NCBI GenBank assembly: GCA_024449915.1
Contig: JAMZAV010003153.1
Coordinates: 1 to 64,000, forward strand
Source: Sweltsa coloradensis
Lineage: Eukaryota; Arthropoda; Insecta; Plecoptera; Chloroperlidae
Reading direction: 5' to 3'
Length of the DNA stretch: 64,000 nucleotides
The translations under genes were made by a program, and so were the position numbers. This document shows, piece by piece, positions 27,587-39,500 of this stretch (positions within the stretch are counted from its first letter, which is position 1; every line of letters starts with the position of its first letter). Under the pieces are notes generated by a model that saw nothing but the letters and a program-made list of their open reading frames with translations, did no database searches and was not told the DNA's origin.

Positions 27587-30500
27587 ATATCATTCGGTCA
27601 CAAGCAGCCGTGCCGAGCGGACGTGCCTTGCCTCGCTCTGTGCGCTGCATTAGATTAGATAGCAATGTCGTGTGGTAAGTGCAGCAGTGAATTGCCTAGT
27701 GATGGGGATTACGTATCGTGCATGGGATGTTTGAAGAATTATCATTTCAAAGACTGTTCGGGGTTAAAACGTGCGACGTACAATGCTAAATCGCAAGAAA
27801 GTAAATCGCTGTGGCGTTGTGTCAAGTGTCGAGACGAAAAGAAGAACAGTGAAGCGGAAGAGACAGTTACACTACAAACCGTTGTTAAAGTTGTTTGTGA
27901 ACTGCGTAGTGAAATCAAAGAAATTAAAAATGAACTATTTTCTTTGAGGGACTTAAAAGAAAAACTTATTGAAAGTGATCTTGCAATTCAAAACTTAGTT
28001 GAAGAAGTAGCTGGCAAGGACAAGATTATAGAGGAACTAGCAGGGCAGGTAAATGATCTTGATCAGTACGGTAGAAACAGAAACATTGAGATTTCAAATG
28101 TGATAGAATGTGACAACGAAAACATAGAAACTATTGTGAGGTCTATTGCGGATAAATTAAATGTAGAGCTAGAAGACTATGACATCGACGCGGTCCATCG
28201 AGTGCCAGCTAGAAACAAAGATTACCCTTCCAAAGTTGAAGTACAATTTACTTCGCGAAAAAAACCGACGAGATATTAGCAGCCTGGCGACTGCCCGTAA
28301 AAAACAGCAACGTCATTCAGGGAGTACCAAAAGAAACGGACTTGAATATTTTTATTAACGAACATCTTTCTCCCTTTTTCCGCAATTTATTTTGGCAGGT
28401 CAAGCAGAGGGCAAAGGTTGTTGGGTACAAATTTGTCTGATTCCGGCGAGGGATAATTTGTGCACGTAAAGACAAGCAGTCAAAGTTTGTGGTCAAGATA
28501 AAGAGAGCAGGGGACATTGATCAACTGAAGTAAACAGGCTGTACGATCTATATGGACTTATGGTCTCAAGACGATCTTGAAGGTGTTGATTGGACATGTG
28601 AAACTACGGACAGTCTGGACGATTGGTGCAAAGAAAATTGTAAAGATATAATTGTTTTCCACTTAAATATTAGATCTATAAGGAAAAATTGGGACGAACT
28701 ACTCGTGGTATTGCAAAACCAGATAAATAAATTCCATATGTTAGTCTTAAGTGAAGTTAATGTTTTAGAACAAAGCTCAGTGTATCAAATAGATGGTTAT
28801 AATCGTTATTGTAAACTACGACTCAGTAAGAGAGGGGGTGGATCAATACTATTTGTTAGCAAAACTGTGAGGTTTGACATAGAAGATGTATTATTTCATA
28901 GTTTTGAAGGGATTTGTGGTAACCTGATTATAGGAGCAGGAAGGGTTATATCACTGTTATGTGTATATAGACCTCCTGATTACAATACAAAATTAGAGTT
29001 TATTAACGAAATAGAAAATTATTGGATGCAAAATAAAAATAAACATTGCATATATATTGGTGATTCAAATATTGATGTACTTGATCATAATGATGTCAGA
29101 GTTCAGTTGTATCAAGCGTGTTTAGCAACTACCCAGCAAACACATAAGTTACGGTAGAGTGATGGCTGCGTGCTGGCACTTCTGGCCACTGTGGCCACTG
29201 GCTGGCCAGCAGTGAGAAGGTGTCAGCCCGTCACTGGCATACCGTCTGAAGGCTGGCCAGAACAAAAATAACCCCAGCCCGGTGTTGGTTGGCCGCTGTC
29301 GTGTTTATGTCGTTTTGCCGCCACGGGCGTGAAGATGGCTGGCCATCATTTGCCGGCTGCCGGTTGGCCAGCAGTGTAAATGTGTTGGCTCATCACTAGA
29401 AAACCGTCTTCCGGCTAAACATATTTTAACAATCACCCATCCAGTGAAAGTCGATTTGCTATTGTATGTATAGGTGATTATTCCCTCAACACAGCAAGCT
29501 TCTTCCGTGGCACAACGGTTAGAGGCTAGGCTTACAGATGGAGAGTCGCCCTGCTGGACCGAGTTCGAGACACCTAACTTGAAACTTTATAATTACTTGC
29601 AAATAATACATGTTGTGTATCACCCTATAGATATTCGACTGGTGTCAGAAATTAAGACGAAATACCTTTGTGAGACCGATATTATAACAATTATACTTAT
29701 TATTTTAATTTTTTTGTTTACATATTTAGATACCAGATCGCGCTGGTTCCAATGATTTCCAAGCAAACACGAATTGATGGGCCATAAGTGGCCCGCAAGC
29801 GGCTGGCCAGTTCAGTTCTGGCCAGCCGCTTGCGGGCCGGCATCTTTAGCCATTTGCCGGTTAAGGGCCGGAAGTGAACCGACAAGTGACGGCCGGCTGA
29901 TGGCCGGTGGGACAAAATCAGAGCGAGCCGTAACTGGCCAAAGATGCCGGCCCGCAAGCGGCTGGCCAGTTCAGTTCTGGCCAGCCGCTTGCGGGCCACT
30001 TAGGGCCCATCAATTCGTGTTTGCTGGGTAGTGGGTTTGTACAGTGTGTCACTGCAGCAACGCGAGAGGAAATAGTTAATAATAGGCTTAGCAGTACCAG
30101 TATAGACCATGTTTACATCCGAGGTATTGACTTAGATGTCAAAACAGCGGTATATACAACGAAGATTAGCGATCACTTGTCGCATCCACAGGAATTGACC
30201 TTGTTCATATAAATACAATAAACGAACCAGTTGCGACCGACAGTGTTGGCTCGGGCGCTAAGCGCTCGACTCTGATTCGGGAGGTCCCGGGTTCGAATCC
30301 CGTCGAGACCGGCAATCCTGACTGAAGTTTTTTTCCGAGGTTTTCCTCAGTCGTTCAGGCGAATGCAAGGGATTGAATCCTCTTAATCAGCCCTCGGACA
30401 TCCCTTCACAATTTCCTATCCGCACATACCTAGTTCACCTGAAGAGGGGCTAATTGCACCCTATAACAGGTTTCCCACGATAAAAAAACAAAAAAAACAG

Positions 30501-33500
30501 TTGCGAATAAATGTATTAACGAAGCTAAATTAGTGGAAGTGTTAAAACGCATGAAATGGGATAATTTATTATCAGCCAAGAAGTGTATTTCCTTATACGA
30601 ATCAATCCAGAGCAATTTTAAAATAGCCTACGATGTGGCTTCTAATTTTAAAGAGTCGAAAGTTAAAAGAAGAGTGAATAAAGTGTGGATGACGAAAGAG
30701 TTATTAAAATCAGTAAAAAGATCGCGCTTTTCAAAGGTGGAAAAAATGTCCGCAATTCAGTGTATTTAAGAATGAATATAGGAAAGATTATAATAGGATA
30801 AGAAATAGAACAAATAAAAATATAATCGATGGTAAACGACATTACTATGTACATGCATTAGAACAGGGTTAAGACTGCAGAAAAGCAACGTGGCAAAATA
30901 TTAATGAAATAATGGGTCGGAAAAGGAAAGATACAGTTGAGGAAGTTAAAAATAAATTTTTAGATAGACATGATACAATTCCAAACATTGCTAATAATTT
31001 TGCAAATACCTTTGTAGATGAATTTGAAAATATTGTTCACATTTGCGACATTAAGTGTGTAGATAACAATATGAGAGATAATGCATACGAGCAACAATAC
31101 AGTCGATATAAGTGCCTCCTATTTCAGCGACCGGAGTCAAAGAAATAATACTTAAAATGAATAATAATAAAAAGGCAGGTATTGACGGAATTAGAGTTAA
31201 GGATTTGCAAAATATAGTTGATGAGATCAGTCCAGTTAATGCCCTATTTATTAATTTATACTTGAAGGAGGGTATTATTCCAGAAACATTGAAAACATCT
31301 GTTGTTAGGCCAATTTTCAAAAAGGGCGACCATATGAAATATGTCAATTATAGGCCAATTGCCATTATGTGTAGTATTGAAAAAATACTGATACGTGACG
31401 TGAGATACGTGGCAAATTGCTTAATAGATTACATGACGAAATTGAAAATAATAAACGAACAACAATATGGATTTCAAAGAGGAAAAAGTACAGTAGACCT
31501 TTTGGCATCCTTTTCTGACCTAGTTAATACTAAGCTAGACGAAAATTTTAACATTTTATGTGTGTTTATCGATTATAAAAAAGCATTTGACACCCTTGAT
31601 TTTAATAAACTGCTTAATGCGTTGGAAAGTATAGGGGTTAGAGGTACATTGTTAAATTGGTTTAAAAATTATTTATCGAGCAGAAAGTTAATGCATGCAA
31701 ACTTACGAACGTGATTGATATAAATTTGCGGCAAAAAATACGCTGACGAGAATATACAAAATTTTAATGTGCGTTTTTTGCGCCCAGGTTCTGAAAACGA
31801 AGGGTTAATATTTTGTTGGCCGTAATTGCCAAACCTTTGCCCTTTAATCACACATTTTACAAAAAAGGCGTAAAAATGATCCGATTTCGAAAATACTTTT
31901 GCATCGTACTTAGAGGCGGCGGACAGCGTCCGGCGGCGTACCGAAAGTGTCCCGGAAAACGAATTTGTCAGAGGACTTCGGATAAACGACAAAGGTTACC
32001 CGCAATCTACCGTATCGCGACCGTACGCGGACCGATTCGCGATTTTGTCTTGTCAACGAGGTTTTCCAACTACGAGGTATTCTGTAAATAGTTTTCTAGC
32101 ATTTATTGTACAAAAAATACATTAATTTGGTGTTGCATTCAGCCCACTAATTTTTTTTAGGACGCACCAAACACACTCTAAAAACCTAATTTTCAAAAAT
32201 TTTGCCTGTGGCGCTGTAGTTGGGGTGCTTTGCCCCCAAACCCCCCCCCCCCCCGTGTTGGGTCCCTTAAAGTTCGTCAGAAGATTTGTTGTGCCACCCA
32301 TAAAGACGAGACTACGAGCCGCCACTGCTACGCCTGATTTCCTACGCGTTTTGATATTCCTATTGCCCGGTTTTGGTTTTGAAAGCTAAAGTGATTGCGC
32401 ATGTGGGGCATCTAAGTGTGGCCCAAGTTTCAAAGTTCTAAGAGGAACGGTTTTCTGTGTACAGCATCTTATTCATAAGAGTACGGAATTACCTAGCTTT
32501 TGATAATTTTGATTTTCTCTGGACCCTTTACCCAATTTTGCTTTCCATATTCAAACGTGATAAAAAATTAGAGATATCAAAGTGTACTCCACGTTTGAAA
32601 CTTCTCAGTTGTAGCGTTTTCTTTGAATGTTTCATTTTTTAAAGTTCAGATATGTTTTTTGTCATTTTTGGGCCCATGGTCCTCCTCAAATGTAGTCCCT
32701 TGTGTTTTGGACGCTAGATAATTATAATGGTTAAGAGCATGTTTCATTTCAAGTTTGTTCAAATTACCACGCCTTAGTAATTACGTGTTTTGATTATCAT
32801 ACAAATATTGATTTTCTCCGGTCTTTATTGAACCGCCTTGTAAATCCATGATTGAACGAGTGAGCGTAGCGAACGCAGTGATTTCCATTCGACTTAAACG
32901 GCCCTTATGGTTTTTCTGCGTGCGTGTGTGTGTGCGTGTGTGTGTGTACGTTGAAAATCAGCCGAATCGCTGAACAGATTGCGCTGAAATTTTAAACGGA
33001 CATCCGGTACGAGTTTATTGAGAACTGTTAACAAAATCAGCAAGATTCATTGCGATTTAAACATACTAGAAATAATAAACTGAGAAAGAGACTTCCAATG
33101 TTTAGAAATTATTTTAACGACAATGTTTTAGATTTTGAAAATATATTTTTTGTTTGTTTTTCGCCTGGCCGTGAAATGCCGTGTCCATGCAAGGTCAGTC
33201 GAATGTTGGACGTCAAGGTACCCCCAAATTCCGCACGTAGATTGAGTAAACCTTGCAATATTTTCACGTATTTCGTACTGGCTATGTTTATCATAGTAGG
33301 CCCTATTGCCACAGATGATGGACTACACTGCGTTATATTATATGCATTTCAAAACATGTTTAATTATTTTTGAATTGCAATCTAGAAATTACAAAATCTT
33401 TCCCGACCAGGGGATTGAACCCACGTCTCCCACATTTCGGCTACAAGGACGCTTCAGCCAACTAGACTAGGGAAACGCCAAAGTCGTAGTTAGACGAGTG

Positions 33501-36500
33501 AGCGAGTAATGTGGTGAGTACCCGGGAACATTTGCATTTAAGTTTGATAATTATATTCGTATAGATAATAGGGTATTGGTGGAAATCACTGTGCCGGAGG
33601 TTGCTGTTGTTGGCAGTCTTCAACTGAATATTCCGTGTGACTGCCGGGTCTTGCTTAATGGTAGATTGTTGGTCCGGGGGTTGTGTAAAAGTTAAGGCCA
33701 TAGTTTAGGCCAAAATGCTCCACTGTAGCCTATGATAGGCTAGGGAGGCCTAAGGTAAGGGGAAGAAAAGAAATGTTACCGGGTACTCAACACATGGCTC
33801 ACTCACTCGTCTAACAACGACTTTGGCGTTTCCCTAGTAACTTGATTTTGGTTTATAAGCAAAAGACACTGCGTCTAATGTGCATCTAAATGTGGTCCAA
33901 GTTTCATAGTTCTGCAATTTACCGTTTTATCTGTAGGGCTCAATATAGCTCTGCGGAGACCTAGCTAGCCAGCCGGAAGGTTTTCGACGATTTTGAGACA
34001 TTTTTTAATACAAAACGGGTTATCGGATCGGGTTGATTTTTTTTTATAGGTCATGGACCACATATCAGGTCATATACCAAGTTTCAAGATTATAAATCTT
34101 ACGGGGCGGCGTGTGCAGAAAGCTGAAAACCCCCCAACTCGAGTAGCTGTATATAGGACCGCGAGTTCGTCGTCGCCTAAGCGGTCGCGTGCGCTTGGCT
34201 GCGGGCGACGACCGTCGCCTTAGATGATTTAAATGCGGCAAAGTATTTTTGGGATTGTTTTGCTATGTTTTAACCTTGTGCCCCATTGGAATGTGCAAAC
34301 AGAAGAATAAGAAGATATTGAACAAGGAGATTTTTAACACCAAATGATAACTCAATTCCGTTATGCAACCAATAACATCTTATTGTTTCTGTTTATGCAT
34401 TCCCATAAAATAAATAAATAAATTGTATTTAGAGTCTACTTACTCAGTTATATAACTGATTTTCAGTGGGGGACAGTAAATCTAAGCGACTAAGCCAACC
34501 CTGCAGGCCCCGACGCAATCGACGAGTGAGCGATAACCAACCAAAGATCGATATTTTTAATAGGAACTATAGTAATCGGTGGTATGGACAGTGCGATCAC
34601 CCGCGAATCAACGCCAGAATCAACAAGGCCGATTCAGAACAACTCTGAATTTATTATGTACTTCGTTGCTAGGACGGCTCCAAAGTCACCGTTTACAAAG
34701 TCCTAAGACACGAACTGATGGACTTAAGTCCAAATCAGAAGGTAAAAAACTTCTGACTTTGACGGGAATCGAACCCTGAACCTTCTGCATTGACAGCAGA
34801 TACGCTAACAACAAGACCAACGAGCCACACACCCATGGAGCACAAGATAAAACCATACATCAAAACAACCCAGAAAATACTTAATCGCATTTAAATCATA
34901 ATAATATCAAGCATACATTGAAGCGCCAAATCGACATCTAGAATAGGTCAATTTGGTTATTTGGAATAGGTCCATGAAACTTCAATTGGGCATGCCAGTT
35001 GACTGATGATTGGCAATCTGACCTACTAGAGATGTTACATTTCATTGGAATTTGCCCAAATACGCATTTCCTATCCTAATATCCAGTTAAAGGAGTATTC
35101 AACCGCTAAACATAAAAAAAAATCATTATTAACTTGTTATGACATTCCCCCCCCCCCCCCAGATTTTGTTTGTAAATTATTAAGACAAAATAAATGGGTC
35201 CACCATAACCTAAAATATAATAAATTTCTCGATTTGGATGGTCGGGAAACACTCCCGTAGGTGGAATTGTTAATATTTAATACAATCCAGAAATTAAAAA
35301 ATCCATCCTGATCGGGGTACGAACCCGAGTCTCCCACTTTCCGGGTGGACGCCTTAGCCAACTAGACCACCGCGACGGAAACTATTTACCTTATTAATTG
35401 TCGTTACATTATAGAACTTGAATGGATGGAACAATAAAGCATCGAAAAACTGTTGCTGTTGAATTGACCAAACAAACATGTTTATAATGTCATTACCTCA
35501 CGCATGTATGAGCGAGGGTATATTTCTCGATTTGGATAGTCGGGAAACACTCTTGTAGGTGGAATTGTTAATATTTAATACAATCCAGAAATTAAAAAGC
35601 TCATACCTGCGTAAGGTAATGACATTATAAATATGCTTGTTTATTAATATTTTTCATTTTATTTACGTCTATCCTATTCAGTTTATAATAACTGATTACA
35701 AAGAGGAAACTAAATAATTAATACTAGATGCATGACAACATATTACTTCGTAATATTGGGGGAATAGTGATTACAACAACAATGCATTTAAACATCAACA
35801 ATTTTGGTAAAATAAAAAAAAAATTGGTGTAATTCAACAAAGTTTTCGATGCTTTATGTTCCACCATTCAAAAATTCTATAATGTAACGACAATATACCG
35901 GTGTTTTTGTTGGCGCCATGAAGTCTGTCCATTGCTGCAACATATGTGGGTGCATGGTGAACGATTCTAGCAGCACTTCGTGACGTCACAGCCAGATGCA
36001 GCGCAACAATCTCTCTAACTACCGTATTATGAAACAATAGTACGCTCGGTGGTCTAGTTGGCTAAGGCGTTCACCCCTAAAGTGGGAGACTCGGGTTCGA
36101 ACCCCGATCGGGATGGATTTTTTAATTTTTGGATTGTATTAAACATTAATAGAATAATTAATTGTTTTAATTGTTTCACGATAGGTCAAATCGTCAAAAA
36201 TCTCCCATAAGAAATAACATATGACCATACTTGAGCCCAGTGACCTAAGATAATTTTGGACAAAAAAGTATTGGCTATCATTGCTTAACTTGCTTATCTT
36301 TCTCTAAATTCTCTACATTTCTTTTTGTATTTTGAGAAAGTAGCTTGGTCAAAATATGCTGAATTCCAAGAGAAGGTGTACTTTCGGAACGCTTATATTT
36401 GCGAGATTGAGAGTATATCTTATGCACAGTATCAAGGGACAATTTTCTAACTGCTCATTTTAAATTTATATGTTGCTCAAGTATCAACCTTCGTGTAACT

Positions 36501-39500
36501 AAAACCCACACATAACAAAAACTTGTAAAAATACAGCCAAACCTTACACACTCAAAAGAAATGAGATCTAAAAAAAAGGGCAAAGCTCATCTACCCTTCC
36601 ACATTTGCGTATTCTTAATTCATAAACGTACAGTGTCCCGTAACAACATCCTAGAAAAGCTTGGCAAAATAGAATTTGCAACTAGTATTAATTTAAACAG
36701 AAAAGTTCATCCAAATTCTTTTTTTCTAAATAATTTAAACGTAATGGTCGGGCAAATTCTATTTTGCCAAGCTTTTCTAGGATGTTGTTACGGGACACTG
36801 TACGTTTATGAATTAAGAATGAGCAAATGTGGAAGGATAGATGAGCTCAGCCCTTTTTTAGATCTAATTTTTTTTTTGAGTGTGTAAAGTTTGGCTGTAT
36901 TTTTACAAGTTTTTGTTATGTGTGGGATCTCATTACTATTTCAAGTTCCATTGCAAAATTATTTGTTAAAATATAATAATTTTATCAGTTGATTTAATTT
37001 CTATGGAATTACCAATTAACAAAAGGATGTAAAATATCTAGTGCCAAAAGACTTGCTTTTTGTAAACAATGTAGGCGATCATTGTCAAGTAACTATAGTT
37101 TCTTGTTGATTATATTCTTGCATAAGGCTTATATTGAAACCTTTATTTGGAAGCCTTCCAGCAAACTTTTTCAACTTTTTTTTCAAATGGAACTACATGA
37201 ATATTACCTTAATGTCCATGTAAAATTTAAACGTTGAAGCCCCACCCATTTCTTCAGAATCGCTGGGCAATTGAAACTGACGAATTTAATAGTAGCCAGC
37301 AGTAGTAATAAATAACATCCTTAAAGTGATTTTGAGCACGTTTCAAGTCATATTTTCACCGAAAAGGAATGCTCGTACCCCAACAAAATATGGCATGTGT
37401 TGTCGGGTACCTAAAACCCCACGATTTTGATGGTTTTCAAGTTCACATCACGTTTCATGACGGCTGGGTAACACCTCGAAAGCACCCCAACTGTGCTTGC
37501 TGAATAAGGTGCCTGAGAGTGTAGCGAACCGCGGCATGGCTGCGGCGCCCTAACAGATAGGCAGATTGAAGCCGATTTAAGAAATTCACCACAACGTTAA
37601 TTTTCAAAATTTCCGGATTTTTTTAAGTCATTCTAAAGCAGTATTATGCTATAATTTTTGGTCGAGAAATTCTTTTAAATGTCCTACTTACGATTCGCAC
37701 GGCACAAGAAATGCTGTTTCATGGAGCAAGAGAGTCCATACAGGAAGAAATTCTTCTGGTTCTCTCTATCCAGGTTAAGACACTTAAACCCCAAGAGGTA
37801 GGAATCTTCCTCGAAGTTCACGGCGCAATATGAGATCGTCCCCTTTGCCCCTCCACTTGAGACAGCTTTGAAGACTTCCTCCTTCAGAGTTCGGTTGTCA
37901 CCTTGGGGCTCCTTATTCTTGTCACTTGTCCATTTAAACGTATCATTGTACAAGTATCCCCCAAGCCAGACATGCCGCAACTCTGCAAGGAACAAAATAA
38001 CATGTTTATATTAGTAGTGTGGTTGACTCCTTGGGGCTCCAGGTTCTTATCATGTGTCCACTTGAACGTATTATTGAACAGGTAGCCTCCAACCCAGATG
38101 TGACGCAGCTCTGCAAGGAACGAACTAACTTGTTTACATTGGTAGGTACGTTACAAAAACTGGTTTTCGTCTATAGCAACGATTATTTTCATCATAAACG
38201 ACGTTGGTTCCTGCTTCAAGCAAGTACAGCAATAATTCCACATTGCTTGAACATAAAACTAGATGCAATGATTCAAAGCACAATTTTCAATTTAACTAGC
38301 ATAAATGATTTTTTAAACGGCATTTATGTTGCAAAAACCTTTTTTTGTGGCACATTTCTACAAAATAATAATGTACAAATAGCAATTCACTATATTTGAA
38401 GGAACAAATAAAATAAAACAACATACAATACAATTCTATAAAGAATTTATATCAATGTGATTACTATAAAAGTTTAATAAGAATGTATGTATATATTGTT
38501 ATATTTTAATGATATATATCCGGTGTGTGTTTGTGTGAGTGAGTGTGAATATCCACAAAATTCATCCCTGCCATTCCTTAAAGAAGTGTGTAAATAAAAT
38601 AAATGATCTTCCTTTTAACTAAAGCTGTTTCTTAAATTACATTACTAACAAATTTGAAAATATTCTTTCCTCGCTTGTAAATATAGAAGTTCGTGGTATG
38701 ACATTTCCCTAGAAACATACAAAATTTCGGCAATGAATTACATCATTATAATTTTTCATAAAAAAAATACCTTATTTTTGTATTTAACCTTTGTTTGAAA
38801 ATAAAAATATTACATTATATTTTGCCATATAGCATTACTAAAAGTCATTCACATCATAAAATAACACAAACTTATATGCATTAGTATAGGACTGTATTAG
38901 TATATTAATGAATCGATTATAAAATACTTTGTCTTAGGCCTAAGATGTTAGCATATTCTAAAATCTTTGGCTGCCGGACCATACCTTCTTTTAGAGTAAG
39001 CCCCATAGCGGTGAACAGGAATGGCAACTGCTTAGCGAGGCCTTCCTTGTCGGTTTCTAGCTGCATCAGTTCTCCATCCAAACATGTCTTGCAGACATTC
39101 TGGGCTTTGTTCCAGGTCTCTCCGTAAGTGCTTAACCATACACCAGGGGCCTCGGGCACCGGAACTAGCGGCTGGGTTTCCGTTATCTCAGACTCTGAAA
39201 GAAAACTTTTGGTTAATTGTCAAAAAAATAAATAAAAAGATAAATGAATTCGTATTTTCAGAGTCTTCCCTTTTCAGTCACATAATTGAGTTTTAGAAGA
39301 AAACTTTAATGTTATGCATACCAAGCCAACCCAGCAGGCACCGGCATCATCGACGAGCTAGCAATGACCAACAAGAGACCTTCGATTACCATTAATTCCC
39401 CTTAAGGGGAATCCCTAGACCCAAATATGATTTCTAAAGAATGCAGTCAAGACGTCTGAAAAGTAAGTAGAATGTAAGAGGGGCTTAATAAAAGAGCGAA

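Larger units (their letters stand above)
27587..31720 (+). mobile_element. PHD-type LINE, copy iii: full 5' end, interrupted by two younger insertions
   Basis: Includes a 5' UTR (27587-27664), ORF1, an endonuclease-to-RT ORF2 in pieces (28552-29131, 30029-30236, 30507-31714) and ends at about 31720 inside the RT palm, so the 3' part is missing. Insertions: a TA-flanked DNA transposon at 29132-30028 and a SINE at 30237-30497. Dropping the DNA transposon with one TA copy joins the endonuclease frame without any change. Copies ii and iii differ clearly in sequence and are not recent duplicates. Confidence 0.85.

Noticed and set aside
31813..32091. 92-codon plus-strand frame
   Set aside because: Basic and rich in Arg, but no motif, no splice context and no second copy; not supportable as a gene.
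33400..36118. Functional tRNA genes at tRNA-like stretches (33.4, 34.8, 35.3, 36.1 kb)
   Set aside because: Box A and B are present but anticodon arms and acceptor stems are poor, and all lie in dispersed repeats; treated as tRNA-derived.
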